Source: Trichinella spiralis
Lineage: Eukaryota > Nematoda > Enoplea > Trichinellida > Trichinellidae
Assembly (NCBI GenBank): GCA_000181795.3
Contig: CM012953.1
Span: forward strand, 17,659,241-17,723,240
Length of the DNA: 64,000 nucleotides
Reading direction: 5' to 3'
In this document: one piece after another, positions 35,270 through 47,900 of the stretch
Position numbering within the stretch: position 1 is the stretch's first letter
Layout of the letters: the number at the start of each line of letters is the position of its first letter
Notes under the pieces: model-generated
Told to the model about the DNA's origin: nothing
What the model saw: only the letters and a program-made list of their open reading frames with translations
The model's database searches: none
Translations under genes and position numbers: made by a program

Positions 35270-37655
35270 ATTTCAAACTTTGACAATCGTTCAACTGCTT
35301 TCCTAAAAGAATCCTTTTCATCTAGCAATTTATTATTCAAAAACTTATATCATATTACAACATATGCCACATGAAGATTTCTAATAAACAATATTTCAAA
35401 TGTGCAAAAATTTCTGTTTAATTTGAAATTTCAAATGTTACAAGATTAATATAATTAATATTGATTACAATTAACAACACTTTTACAACGCATTTCAATT
35501 TTAAAATGCCAAACAAATTTGAATAGAATGTAATACTTTTTATGAAATAAATAAATTAAAAAAATTCCACTTAAAATTAATAATAAAATATTTTGAAAAG
35601 TATTCATTGAACAGTTTTCTTTCTATTGTGATGCTGCAAACACTGAACAAAGATCATATTTAGTTCTGTTATTATAATTAATAAGTAATACATAGCTTTT
35701 TCTCATCCTATAGCTTGTTCAACAAAAATTACATTCGAAAAACTTTTCAACTGCAAACAACCGTCAAAATAAGCATAAGGAGAATAAGCAATGAAGAAAA
35801 ATATGCCTTTTTGTTCGTTAGAATTTGTGTCAGATGTTTTACTTTATCAGATAATCTACATTTATTTACAACGTCATGAGGAATATTAGCCGTTGAAATG
35901 ATGTTATCGATGCACTTACTTAGTTGAATAAAGCGTGGGAAAAAATTTCTCAATGTAGCTTTGCACTTACGTTTATGAAATGTGAAGCAAAAAATATTGC
36001 AATCTGCTTGCTCTGGTTATAATGAAACAAATACGTTGCACAAATGTTCAAATATTCAGAGAAATGCGATCACAACACATTACTAGCGTTGAACATGCTG
36101 GGCATAGTAGTAACGTGCTTCTTTGAAGAAAGCTAACTGACTACACTGAGAAAGCTAGCCAAGAATGAGAAGGAAAATGAAGGGGTAATTTTTGTTTACA
36201 AATTATCATCCAGGCAACAAACTGCAATTTGCGTCTAACAAGACGTCATGAAAGTAGTAGTTTTATTATTTCTTCTAATCATGCATCCAAGTCTAGGTGA
36301 CAATCATTTCTCATTTTTCTAATTTTAGGCATATGACGGAAGGCATCACATTGCGCAATAGAGAAGTGCAGAATGTCAAAATAAGCTTCACAAGAAAACA
36401 TATGCACACTTTGTTTACCACACTGATGATTTCACATGAATTCACATGAATATGTTAGATTCAGCTTCCCCCACACTACAAATTCAAACTCAAGCAGCTG
36501 ATAATATGTTGGCAGATTATATATATGCATATATACACATTTTATAGTATTTCAGTGCATCTGGCACGAAAAAATTTAAAAAAATTTTATTTTCGGAACC
36601 GATTGTAAAAGTCAATTTAAAATTAAAGTTAAACATTTTTTAAGTGTTCCATTTTATTTATTTGTGCATAATAATTAAACTTTTTTGCTGTTGTGATAAA
36701 TTTTGCTTACGTGCAAAAGAAATAATGCAAATGCTCAATTCACTTATTAGCCATTTATTTTATCTAATTTAAAGTAAGGAAAATGAACACAAGTGACAAC
36801 AACATCTGTTTACAGGGTTTTTTATTGAAAAAAATTAAACCAAATATTAATTCACTTTAAACTACAATAAATAACCCTAAACACGTCATGACTCTGAAAA
36901 ATATTGCAATGGTTTTTTAAACAGTAAACAGTTATTAGCTGCATAGTAATGAATTGAAACAAAATGAAGCTTTTCCATGAATACTTTCAAAATATGCATA
37001 TATTATAATTATTAAAATAAAATTATTGGAAAAAATTGAAAATTCATATAATGTTTGTTGCTAAATAGAAATTTATATAAACACATTTCTATAATACACA
37101 CGCACACACATATGTGCATGCATGTATGCATGCAATTTGAATGCACATCTGCTTGCAATAAAAATATCATCAATTGACAACATATATTTATTTGTTTAAA
37201 TTTTAGCTATTTTTTAAACAGTAATTGTAGCTGTATGTAATTGATAAATAAATTCGACTTTGGAAAGGCAGAAAGAAAATAAATTTAAATTAATTGATAA
37301 GATAATTTACACATGAATGCTTTTCAATGTTAGCTTAAAGTTGCCGAAATTAGAGAATTCTTATTGCATAGGTTATTAAAAAGTAATAAATTTATTAATT
37401 GGTGTATAACGTGAATATTGCAAAAGACAAATGACAGCTGATGCCTGAGAATGGTTGCTTCTAGATCATAAATCTAGTTTCAATTCGTACTATTCACTTG
37501 CTCTTAATATATACATACTTACACACACACATACACACATATATATATTTTGAAATGGGACGTAATGTGACATTTATTTTACAAAATCGGTTCAATTCTG
37601 AACATTTCGACAGCAGATAAAATAGTTTATGAATGAAAAGGTAGAGAAAGTAAAA
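35270..37655. other. Intergenic, AT-rich
   Basis: No gene is supported. A signal-peptide-like start at 36248 is followed by no convincing second exon. Short CA/TA-rich tracts lie near 37095-37130 and 37515-37550. Confidence 0.5.
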
Positions 37656-39004
37656 ATGAAATGGATGCTGTCACTATTTTTATTATATATTTTTACTTTC
37701 AAAACTGCAAGTAAGCAGAAAATTTTTTTATACAGTTTAAATTTAAAGTTTGTGTAATAATTTTTATACATGTGATAAATTGTTTTAGAATGTCAAGCGA
37801 ATAACCGCGATTTTTTGTATGTCGTCCCAACGCGTACAGATTTGCAAGCTCTTGCAGGAAACCCTTGCGTATTACTGCGTGCATTCATTGATTTTCAGTA
37901 CATGCATACACATGAAGCGGAAATATATCCTTTGTCTCTTAAGAAAAATTACCTAAAAGCGTTGAAGAGACTAAAACAAGTAAGAGATGAATTATTTAGT
38001 GATAAGTAATTTTGTTAAAAACAGCATTTGCATAATTTTTGTCTATTTTTGTTTTTATCCATTCACTCACTGTTATTATCATTTTTTCAATTTCTATTCA
38101 TAAATGATTAACAGTGCTTTAAATATATAAATATATCTGTAAGAGAAAAAAGTGTTTTTCACGTTAATAAATTCCATTGTTTACGTTAAATAAATATACA
38201 CAAAAACATGACAAGTAAAGTAATGAAGTATATATTTTTCTACGTGCAGAGATGATTTGAATTTTTAAAATATTTTCATTATTATGTATTTATTAAAATT
38301 GAAATTTCAGTAAATTTTAAAACGAATTCAACATTTCCTTTAACGATATCTGATTGTAATTGCAACCAAAACTAGATTTTGAATTTCTTATTAATTCTTT
38401 TCATTTTATCGAAAAGCAACATATTTTCAACTGTATTTCACACTTTTCAATAATTTTGCCTCGTATAGATTGAGTATTTCAGCAATAAAACAACATTATC
38501 TGCAAAATATAGCAAGTTATGCAACCGAAAGTTGAATAAGCAGTCACAACTGACGTGACAGTTTTTAATTTTAACCCAAAACATTTGCATGTCAATAAAC
38601 ATAGAAAAAATTCATGCTTGTGTTTACTTCTTCAATGAAATTATATTTTGTTTTTTTTGAAAACGCCAACTGCTATACGTTTAGAGTTGAATAATTTGGC
38701 AATGATTATTTTGTGAAAACTTTTCCTTGTTTATATAGGAAGAAAAAAAACTATTAATTGAGCAGAATTCATTCATATATGCATATGAAATAAATTGTCC
38801 CTTAATTAATGTGATAAAATGATACGTTTCCACTTTTAGAAAACAAGACGTCTAAAATGTGTAGGCGACCCAATTGCACAATGTAGGCGATTATTGTATC
38901 TGCTCTGGAGCATGAATCCCGCTTTATCACCGCCGGTTATCGTACCGTCAACAACTGTACCATTCAATGTTCTGTTATCGGAAATGTATTTAACGAGAGG
39001 TTAA
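37656..39004 (+). CDS. Small secreted four-cysteine protein, unknown
   Basis: Three exons (37656-37710, 37789-37979, 38840-39004) with GT-AG borders join in phase to 136 residues. Exon 1 encodes a hydrophobic signal peptide (MKWMLSLFLLYIFTFKTA), likely cut before KCQAN. An in-frame ATG 27 bases upstream would add nine charged residues. The mature part has four cysteines, in KCQAN, GNPCVLL, LKCVGD and AQCRRL, suggesting two disulfides. It contains a helical, lysine-rich middle and a hydrophobic end (PPVIVPSTTVPFNVLL). If the 860-base second intron were retained, the frame would end nine codons later, at 38009. I recognise no family. In a parasitic worm it could be an excreted product, but that is speculation. 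Confidence 0.68.
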
Positions 39005-39602
39005 GTAAACAGTTTAATGCTATTTCTTGAACAATGAAAAATGCAAAATTTTAACCACTTTTTCGAACATAACAAACAGCGTTCGGTGAACAAATTTCAT
39101 TTTACATATAAAAATATTTTTGCTGTATGTATTCTTGTAAAAAAATTATATGAGTCTTTTATGAAATTAAGAGTGCGTTAATTGAAAAAACACTTTTTCC
39201 ATCCCACTATATCCTAATGCAACGTAATTCATTGTGATTTTTTTTACAACATTTGACGAATATACAATAAAATAATAACTGCTAAAATGACGCTAACAGC
39301 AGCAAAAGATTAAAATTACTACTGTACTATTTGAAAATAATTCTGCTTCGCAAAAACTGAAGAATCGGCATCAAAATACCCATCGCTATTGACGTTCTCC
39401 CAATTCACTAAATATGGACCAACAGTGCCCTTCCAAATATCAATTTATTCAAATACCATAGTTGTAGATATATTTTTTCCATAAAAAAGAACTTTTCTCG
39501 TGAAAAATATTAACTTTTCAAAAATAAATATTGCTCAGAACAAACATATGTCAATCTGAATATATATATGTTGAAGCTTTATTTACTAATTTTACTTTTT
39601 CC
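39005..39602. other. Intergenic, AT-rich
   Basis: No gene was recognised. A minus-strand AATAAA at 39578-39583 lies 20 bases past the citrate synthase stop. Confidence 0.55.
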
Positions 39603-41902
39603 TTATTTCTTCACTAGTTTCATCAAACTTTCAGTTGTCATTGATTTTGGTCGTTCCAACGGTAAGCCCAATCCACGAGACCAAATCAACTGTGCCATCA
39701 AACCAATAGCTCGGGATACGCCAAACAACACTGTGTAAAAATTCATTTCCGTCATCCCGTAATGCTAAATTGACAAAATTATGTGTGAATGATTTTTTTA
39801 GAAAATTAACTTAAATGTTAACAGCAGCATTCACCTGCAACAAAACACCACTGTGCGCATCTACATTTGGATAGGGATTTTTCACTTTTCCTAAGGAATT
39901 CAAAATATCTGGAACAACATCAAACAAATCCCACACTAGCTGAACCATGGGATCATTTTTGATGTGGTTTTCAGCAAACTGTTTTTGCGAAAGAAAACGT
40001 GGATCAGTCTTGCGCAATACTGCGTGGCCATAGCCAGGAATGACCTTAAAAAAGCAACAAATATCATTAATTAAAATACAGATATGTTATCTCTGTAAAC
40101 TTTTCTTACCTGTCCAGATTCCAAATGCTTCAACAAATACTTCTTCAAATCATCCGACTTATACGTCATGCCAAGTTCTTTTCGTACTTTGTGCAAAAAT
40201 ACCAAAACTTCCTTTAAAATACAAAACATTTTTTAAAAATAATTAATTATAAAAATAAAAGCAAAACCTGATTAGCAAGACCATGTAATGGACCTGCAAG
40301 ACCAGCCATTGCTGCTGAAAAAGACAAATACGGATCAGATAATGCGCTACCGACTAGATGACATGTATGAGCGCTGACGTTCCCTCCTTCGTGGTCACTA
40401 AAATTTTTTTATCCATTATCAAACTATTTTTCTGAATGCTTATTTTTAACGTACCAATGAAGAAACAAATACAATCGCATCAGATTCATAAAAGTTTCGT
40501 CAGAATAACCAAGCATCAAACAAAAGTTTGCTGACCAATCTTTCTGTGGATCAATGGCACAAATGGTTGTCTGATTTTTGAAAGTATTCTGATAAATCAT
40601 TGCAGCTAACGGAGTTAGCTTAGCGATCAAATTCAATGCATCTTCGTATACATACTTCAAAAGAAAGCATTATAATACAAAAAAACAACTTTCGATAACA
40701 ATAAAATACCTCCCAGTAAGAAGATTTTGGCACTCCTTTATGGAGTGCTTGTGCAAACTTACTCTCAGTATTCAATGCAGCAATGGCACTGACAAACTGA
40801 GACATTGGATGCAAATACTTGGGAAAGTTGAGAATCATTTTAACAACATGCTCAGGCAAGACAGCTCTTTCGTTCATTTCCTTTTTTATTGCTTCCACCT
40901 ATGTTTAAAATACAGGTATAACCCTTAAAAATATATAAATAATTTCACTGAACCTACCTGCTTATCAGTCGGAATATCGCCAGTGCACAAAAGCCAAAAT
41001 ATGCCTTCCGGAAGTGGTTCATCAAAGCCTAGCTTAGGCAACAACTTCCTGCACTCAGGAATGCTGCGACCGCGAAATTCAATACCCGATTCTGGATGGA
41101 GTAAAGAAGTTTCACACAGCAAACCTTTAATTGATCTCATCCCACCATATAACTGAAACTTATCACGTAAAAAATTAGAAAACATTTTTTTTTCAAGTTT
41201 ACCTGGTCTATGGTCACTTCTCCAATGACAGAGTTGTTATACTGTTTTCTAAACTGACTGACAATTTTTTGATGCTCTGATATCTTTTCTGCCATAACTT
41301 CTTTCAAATTCTAAAATGATGCCATAAAAATCGAAATATAAAAATTACAACCATACCGTTTGTGATCGAACTGAATAGAGGCATTTCGAAATGATCGAAT
41401 TGTTTACCTAAAAAATCATTTCATAAAATTTGAACATTCAAATAATTTTACAACAATTAATAACATTTCAAATATTGCTAACCATAACTGAAAACAAAAC
41501 TGAAATGAACTAAAATTCAGAAATCAACTGTACAGCTAAAGAAAAAATTGAACAAGAAAATCAGACACTGAACATTACGGCTTTATCATAGTAATTCTTT
41601 AATTTCGTTTAACCTAAATAAACTAAAAAGCAACAAATACAAATTTTACAAATTTTATTAAAACAATATGCACCAAAAAATTATAACAATATTCAACAAT
41701 TATCTGTACGTTGCGATGATTAAGCAAAAGCAAACAAAAATGCATTACGTATCAGAAATTGTTTTAAAAGAAAATTAACAAAGTAAATTTTATTCGTTGA
41801 TGTATCTGATCTAAGCCATAACACAAAAATGAAATAGAATTATTCGACATTCCTTACCTTCAATTTTGGAAACATAGAGAAAAATCGAGTAGCCAAAATC
41901 AT
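39603..41902 (-). CDS. CS: Citrate synthase, mitochondrial
   Basis: Citrate synthase condenses oxaloacetate and acetyl-CoA in the first TCA-cycle step, in the mitochondrial matrix. Ten exons on the minus strand (41902-41858, 41407-41357, 41310-41203, 41152-40958, 40898-40710, 40654-40455, 40397-40268, 40211-40110, 40044-39835, 39764-39603) join in phase to 463 residues; human CS has 466. The first two exons encode an acid-free, basic presequence ([15 protein letters not shown] onward). All three catalytic residues are in their usual blocks: His in [12 protein letters not shown], His in [14 protein letters not shown] and Asp in [13 protein letters not shown]. The C-terminus [14 protein letters not shown] is typical. 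Most introns are 50-90 bases; the first is 450. Confidence 0.97.
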
Positions 41903-43052
41903 AGCTGTTCACAATGCTTCTTGGTAGAGGTTAAAACTAAATGAAAAACTTAAGATTGGAATGAAAATTTCTCAAAATGAATCACATCAATCAATCGTAA
42001 CAAAATATGATAATTTATTCAACGCAAAGAATAAATTTACAATCACATCAACATCACGCAGATAAAAATACATACAACTGTAACTACTTTTCGAAAGCCG
42101 AAACAACGGTAACAGAACAACGTAAATACCGTAATTCACTTCCTTGTTTACCATTATACGATATCATCATCAGTAACAAAAGTATGTCAGTCATTGAAAA
42201 TAAAAAGATATAAACTATAAAATAACTTAAATATAAAAATAAATGTTATTTTTTATGAGCTTCTTGATGTATTCTCAATTTAGCTAAAATTTGATATCCG
42301 AGATTGCTACAGTATTATGGCAAAATTAAAGCAGGATAGATCAAAAATTACATGTTAAAATTTCTTTAATTAAACCATATATTTTATATATATTTGAATT
42401 ATTGTCGGCTTCTAATTTTGCTATATTCTTTTTTGAATTTTTTTAAACATAATGTAAAAATAATCTTTGACAAACTGAAAAGGGTACTGTATGAAAATTT
42501 AAAATAATAATAATAATCATAAATTTATTAATTTAAAGCAATTGTGTGGTATTTCGAAATTTTTTAAATTGAACTGCAATTTTGTGAATGTTTCCCAGGG
42601 GAAGTTCCTTATGGCATAGTATACTGTATTGTTTGACCAAGTATGTATTTTACTTACATGTTTATAAGCATAGTTTAATTTTTATTTTCTTTTTTGTTGA
42701 ACTATAATCATAATTGTAATTAATGAAAACTGTCGTAATGTAAAATGAAAAAATCTGTTAATGTTTGCAGTCAACGTAATTGCACAACATGCTTGTTTAT
42801 ACTATGAATAAATTTATTAAAGACAGATTGCAACGTAACATGTAATATAGTTTGAATTGTAATCCCGTAATGAATAAGCATTATTTGTTGTTTTTCAAAA
42901 TGAATAAGTTTTCATGTTTAATTAAGGAATGTACATACCGCCAACTGTAACCGATTGATGCGTTGTTGTTGTTGATGATGAATATAGAAATATCCAGCAG
43001 CTTATGATATAAAGATTATTTACAAAAATGTCTGTTTTGTAAAATAAAAGCT
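41903..43052. other. Divergent intergenic region
   Basis: AT-rich, between the starts of citrate synthase (leftward) and MBLAC1 (rightward). It probably holds both promoters. No gene or named motif was seen. Confidence 0.5.
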
Positions 43053-43885
43053 ATGAATGCACCATCAATTTACGTCAAACAAATCATCCAAGGTTACTGT
43101 GATTTTGGTGAAAAGTCGTGTTTGGCTTTGGGCTCTGTTACACTTATAAAGGATGACGAAGTAAATATATTAGTTGACTGTGCTGGACCAAAGCAATCAA
43201 ATTTGTTAAAGAAAGGTAAAGTGTCAAAGTATTGAAATTAGAAAGTCTTTTTATATAATTAATTTATTATTTCGATTGTAAATTTCTAATTTTTTTATTT
43301 TAATCTGAAATTTCAGCTCTGAACAAATATGATGTTGATTTAGAAGAAATCGATTATCTGATTTGTACGCATGGTCATTTGGATCACGTGGGAAATATAA
43401 ATTTATTTCCTGAAGCAATAATTTTTTTAGAAAATGACATTCTTCATGGAAGAAGTGAATACTATAGTTGGCCAATGGAGGTTTGTAAAAGTTATTTGTA
43501 TAATTGAATTTGATTAGTTTAATTAAATTAAGTTGGAACGTTATGAATTGACAAAAAATGTCAACCTGATGCGAACTCCTGGTCATACATCTCACGATAT
43601 CAGTGTTGTTGTTGAAAATGTTCCTCAGAAAGGAAGAGTCATTGTTGCAGGTAATAATACAACGGTGCATTAATCAATAATTTGAAATTTAATATAGTTT
43701 CAAAATGCTTGTGTATAGGTGACATTTTTGAATCTGAACTTGATCTGAAGCAGTCCGATTTATGGGAACGCTCAAGTTTCAGTAAAATATTACAGAAAGA
43801 GAGTCGGAAAAGAATTTTATCGCTAGCGGATCACATTATACCTGGTCACGATGGTATGTTCGAAGTGAAGAGCAGCAAACAGTAA
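43053..43885 (+). CDS. MBLAC1: Metallo-beta-lactamase domain protein 1
   Basis: Four exons (43053-43215, 43317-43480, 43533-43650, 43719-43885) join in phase to 203 residues. The metallo-beta-lactamase metal site reads THGHLDHVGN. A second histidine lies in TPGHTSHD, an aspartate in AGDIFES and a third histidine in IPGHDG near the end. The GDIFE block and C-terminal PGH.GMF.V match MBLAC1, a metal-dependent hydrolase reported to act in histone pre-mRNA 3'-end processing, better than glyoxalase II or CPSF73-type proteins. The human protein has 266 residues; the N-terminal tail is shorter here. The poly(A) signal AATAAA at 43894-43899 lies only eight bases past the stop. Confidence 0.9.
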
Positions 43886-44057
43886 AGTTCTGTAATAAAA
43901 TTAATATAAGAATAAATGAATTTATTTACTGCAAGCTTGTTAGAATATGCAAGCAAGAAAGAGGAATAAAATTTTTTTACAAAAGCGATTTTAAGGCTTT
44001 ACTTGTAAAAAGCATTTCATGTTAAGCAGAATAGCCTTTTTGTAGAGGAAATAGTTT

Positions 44058-45055
44058 TCACCGTCCAACGCCAATTTGATCCAAATATGATGCTCTTCCT
44101 AACATTTTCAGAATCCAATGACTTTCTGGGAAACGCTCCAGCAGCGTTCCTTTTACTACAATATTTTCATCCGTCGTTGCTAAATTTAAGCTAAATTTAA
44201 CTGTTTTTACTAATTGAATAAATAGTTTACAGAAAAAAGAAATTTTCTTTGGAAAAAGTATTGGAAATTAGAAACTATTTTTGGCAGTGATATATTCTCC
44301 TGTAGTAGCGGTAGTTAATTTGATAGACTGTAGTAGTGTAGTATCTTTAAAGAAGAAAAAATACACTTACTTTCAGAATCACTGTCTGCAAGTGAACATT
44401 GTGGATTGGAAAAGCTTGGCGTTTTGTACAGCTAAAATTTATAAATGTGATTGTTGATTTTATTTATTTATTTGATCACCTTTTCAATTTTGTCCGGCGT
44501 CGGTCGAACAATTTGAATATGAGCTTCACTTTGACCATTGATCAAGAGGTGTATCTGTTCGGCGCAAGTGACGTTGGTGCCGTTGACGTTGATAATTCGG
44601 TCGCCAATAATTAAGCCGGCTCTATATGCGGCACTTTCCAAAACTACATCGTAGACAAATGCAGAAGCCGGAGCCTGGCCGTACCACTGCATCAGTCGTA
44701 TGCCAAAATCTTGTTCACTTCGTTTTAATTTCAACGCGAGACGATGCTTTTCATGCGTCATTTTTATTTTATTAAATAATAACTGAAAAAACAAGCAAAT
44801 TTATTTAAACCAATGCAATATATATATATATATACATGCAATATATATACATAAAGCCCTTCCGCTTTTGTATTGCAACGCTGCAATGGCAGTGTTTTGA
44901 ATTTGTACCTGATTGAAATAGGCCATTACTTGAAGAACTGGTCGAAGTGAGAAAAAAGTGACTATTGAAATAATTATCATTGATAAATTGTAGAAAAGCA
45001 CTTTAAACGAATAGCTGTTGGCGAAAGCATTCAAACTGAAGAAGATGATTGTCAT
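44058..45055 (-). CDS. Membrane-anchored single-PDZ protein
   Basis: Four exons on the minus strand (45055-44909, 44782-44480, 44431-44371, 44179-44058) join in phase to 210 residues. Exon 1 is strongly hydrophobic and could form one or two membrane segments (LFYNLSMIIISIVTFFSL). Exon 2 carries a PDZ domain: the FGIRLMQW stretch is the peptide-binding strand region, followed by SAAYRAGLIIGDRIINVNGT and a closing IQIVRP. A basic-polar tail follows (KLYKTPSFSNPQC). A shorter form could start at the ATG at 44761, giving 154 residues without the membrane segment. PDZ domains bind C-terminal peptides of partners. I cannot assign an orthologue. Confidence 0.75.
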
Positions 45056-47900
45056 CAGATGACCGAAGTTTTATCTATCTGTGACATTATTGTCATCTTA
45101 TAACTAGCAAAATCGAAATCGAAGCAGTATTTGAAAATTGAATAAAATGGACATATTTTTATACATTGCATAATAATTTATAAAGAAATAAATATTCATT
45201 TCAACTTTATATTAGTTGCAAGCAAATGAAACAAACATGATGAACCGAAAAAATTAACAAAATAAATTACGTAAATTGAATAAAGTAGATGTTAAGAAAT
45301 GAAAAAACAAACGAGCCAGTTGGTTGGTTGGTTGGTGCATTGTAATGTTTCCTGATGTGCACGTTGCTTTCTGGATGCTAATTGTCTATTGTGTGCGAAG
45401 TGTGAATTGCACGTTCCACTGCAGAATCTATTGAAATTCTTTTTCTTACAATTTTTCAGTTTTGTTTTCAGTAATAAATAAATAAATTTATTTAAATTTG
45501 AATTTGAAAATAATATTGCAAGATGCAAGTGAACATTTTCTCGTCAACATTGTGTAAAAATTTTGCTGTTCTGCTCATGCTCAACAATCAAATCGTTAAT
45601 CAAATGGAAAATGTTCCTTTCAACAACACGCATAAATACGTTCAAATGTTAACCAATTATTTGATCGATGAATAACAAAATGACAAAAAATTTATTATTT
45701 TTCCAGTTTTTATTTTAAACCATTATTTAAAATTTTTTTCGAAACATTTATATATATCATCACATTGGATGTAAATTGGTCTATAAAATTTGTATGTTCA
45801 AAAATCAAACAACATCAAAACTACGTACATAATAAATTACTTAGGTAAATCTTGAATAAGGTCAAATAAACAGAAAAAAAATATTTAAATTAATTCTGTT
45901 TGCTTCATCATGTCAAAAGTTTAATTCAAAATGACATAAGAATATTTATTTGACATACAAAAAGAAAGGTTACAGTTGTTTTTTCTTCAGTTTGTTACCT
46001 GAAAATTTGACAAAAACAAAATTTTAACAAAGAAAACGTTATGCGAAATTATTTCACGAACAAATTTTTTTTAAATAAAGGATAAAATTTATATTTGAGT
46101 ACATTTTATTCGAATGTTATTCTTATTTCAAAAGCTAAAATCAAAGATACCTTTGTAAATTATTAATAATAATCAGCTTCAGATCATTAATATTGACAGT
46201 TTTGATTGGCAATGTCAAAAAATTATTGGATAAAAATTTGGGCTTGTCTTCTTGATTTTGCTTATAAAAATAACCACCAATTCAAAACTGGATCGCTTCA
46301 TTATTTACTTGAAGCAAAACTAATCTGCTAACACGTAGTCCAGTTTACAAGCCAACGCAGCATCATTTCATTTTTCCTTTGTACATATTCAATTAAACAA
46401 CTAGACTTTATTATTTTTAATTTCTGTATTTCCACGTTCAATACAATTCACTATAGTCTATTTATCTCAGTATTTTACAAAAATCGACAAATGGAAGCAA
46501 TACCAACGGTATGCTCAATAAACCAATCAACTTTGCAATACGATACACAATAGAATTAAATAAAATTGCACTTTTCAAATTTAAACGAACAACAAAGAGC
46601 AATTAATTGGTTATCAAATTATTACTCATAAAGAATTTGCCAGTTATTTATGATAATTTACAAGCTGTTGTCTTTTGTTATAAATTTTCAACTAGCTCAA
46701 TATTCAAGCATCAATTAAAAAATAATGCAGAAATAAAACTTATTTAACAATTTAAAATATAATCAAAATTTAAACAATGCTACATTTTGAAAAATCAATA
46801 ACCATAAACTGGTTATCTCATAAATCCAGTTTCAAAATGACACTCCAAATCTTTCATCTCGTGACTTAACGGGCTGACTAATTAACATTAGAAATAACAT
46901 TTCAATCATTTCCAGAAATATCATTCAATTTCATCAAAATTCAATAAATATTGCGATATTTATTAATAGGAATTTATTAATTAAAAAAATTATTCATTAT
47001 TTTACCTGCTTTCAGGGAGAGCTGGCATGTCCAACTGCGTTTCAGCATTGCTTCGTCCATGAAGAAAGCATGGTCCAATTCAGGCTAAATACAAGACTTT
47101 GAAAGCCCATTCTCACTGGACGTAATTGCACTGCAAACTTTTCTACTGCGATTAGCTGTGATATTCGTCATTTTATTTGTCCAAATATTTTCTTTCATGA
47201 TTTCCTGAATTGGAGTCGTGAAATTTTAAATTTTTAATAGATTCATGCTTATCACAATTTATGAACTAAAATCATTCATAAAAACTGTTTTTTTACGTAT
47301 AAGTTGTCATAAAATTATGCTTTGAAATGATAAGTATTTCCAAAAACAACATTTTTGGTATAGCAATATCATATTGCACTACAATAAAATCATATGGAAC
47401 AAAAACTGAAAACTCAGAAAAAACTACACAAACTACAGTAAGTAAAGCATTTTTTATTGTTCACCAACAACAATTATAAATAACATATCATGGAGCAATA
47501 TTAAGAAAGTGAAAACGAAGAAAAATGAAACCCTGAATCCGTGTGTTTGGAAAAGACTTCTCAATGGCCAGCATAAAGACTGTTTAAGCAAAATCAGGCA
47601 TAAACGGAAAAACAGATATTATACTGGAAATCATCAGCGAATTTAATCAGTTCTGGATGCGACATATAATGAAAATCATCTTCAATAAGTTTGATCAGTA
47701 AAACAGCAGTATTGCAATTGAAATGAATCATTTGAGAGAATTCAAAAAAGCCTTTTCATGTAGTGACTTTGATGAAAATGAATTGATAAGAAACTGATTG
47801 GTTTATTAATTGAGTAGAATAAGAAACTGGGAATCACACACCAGCTTACGTTGGCCAGCCAGACTTTAACGGTGCCTTGTGACTCTGAGGCGCTGGCATG
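45056..47900. other. AT-rich intergenic region
   Basis: About 2.8 kb of AT-rich DNA in which no gene or RNA was recognised. Open frames here are short and of biased composition. Confidence 0.5.

Noticed and set aside
36248-36330. Signal-peptide-like start (MKVVVLLFLLIMHPSL) resembling the first exon of a secreted protein
   Set aside because: Splicing at the nearest GT and AG sites gives a stop within three codons, and the unspliced frame ends after a few residues, so no gene could be built.
45292-45528. 78-codon minus-strand frame
   Set aside because: No family features; it is rich in Asn, Lys and Thr as expected from composition.
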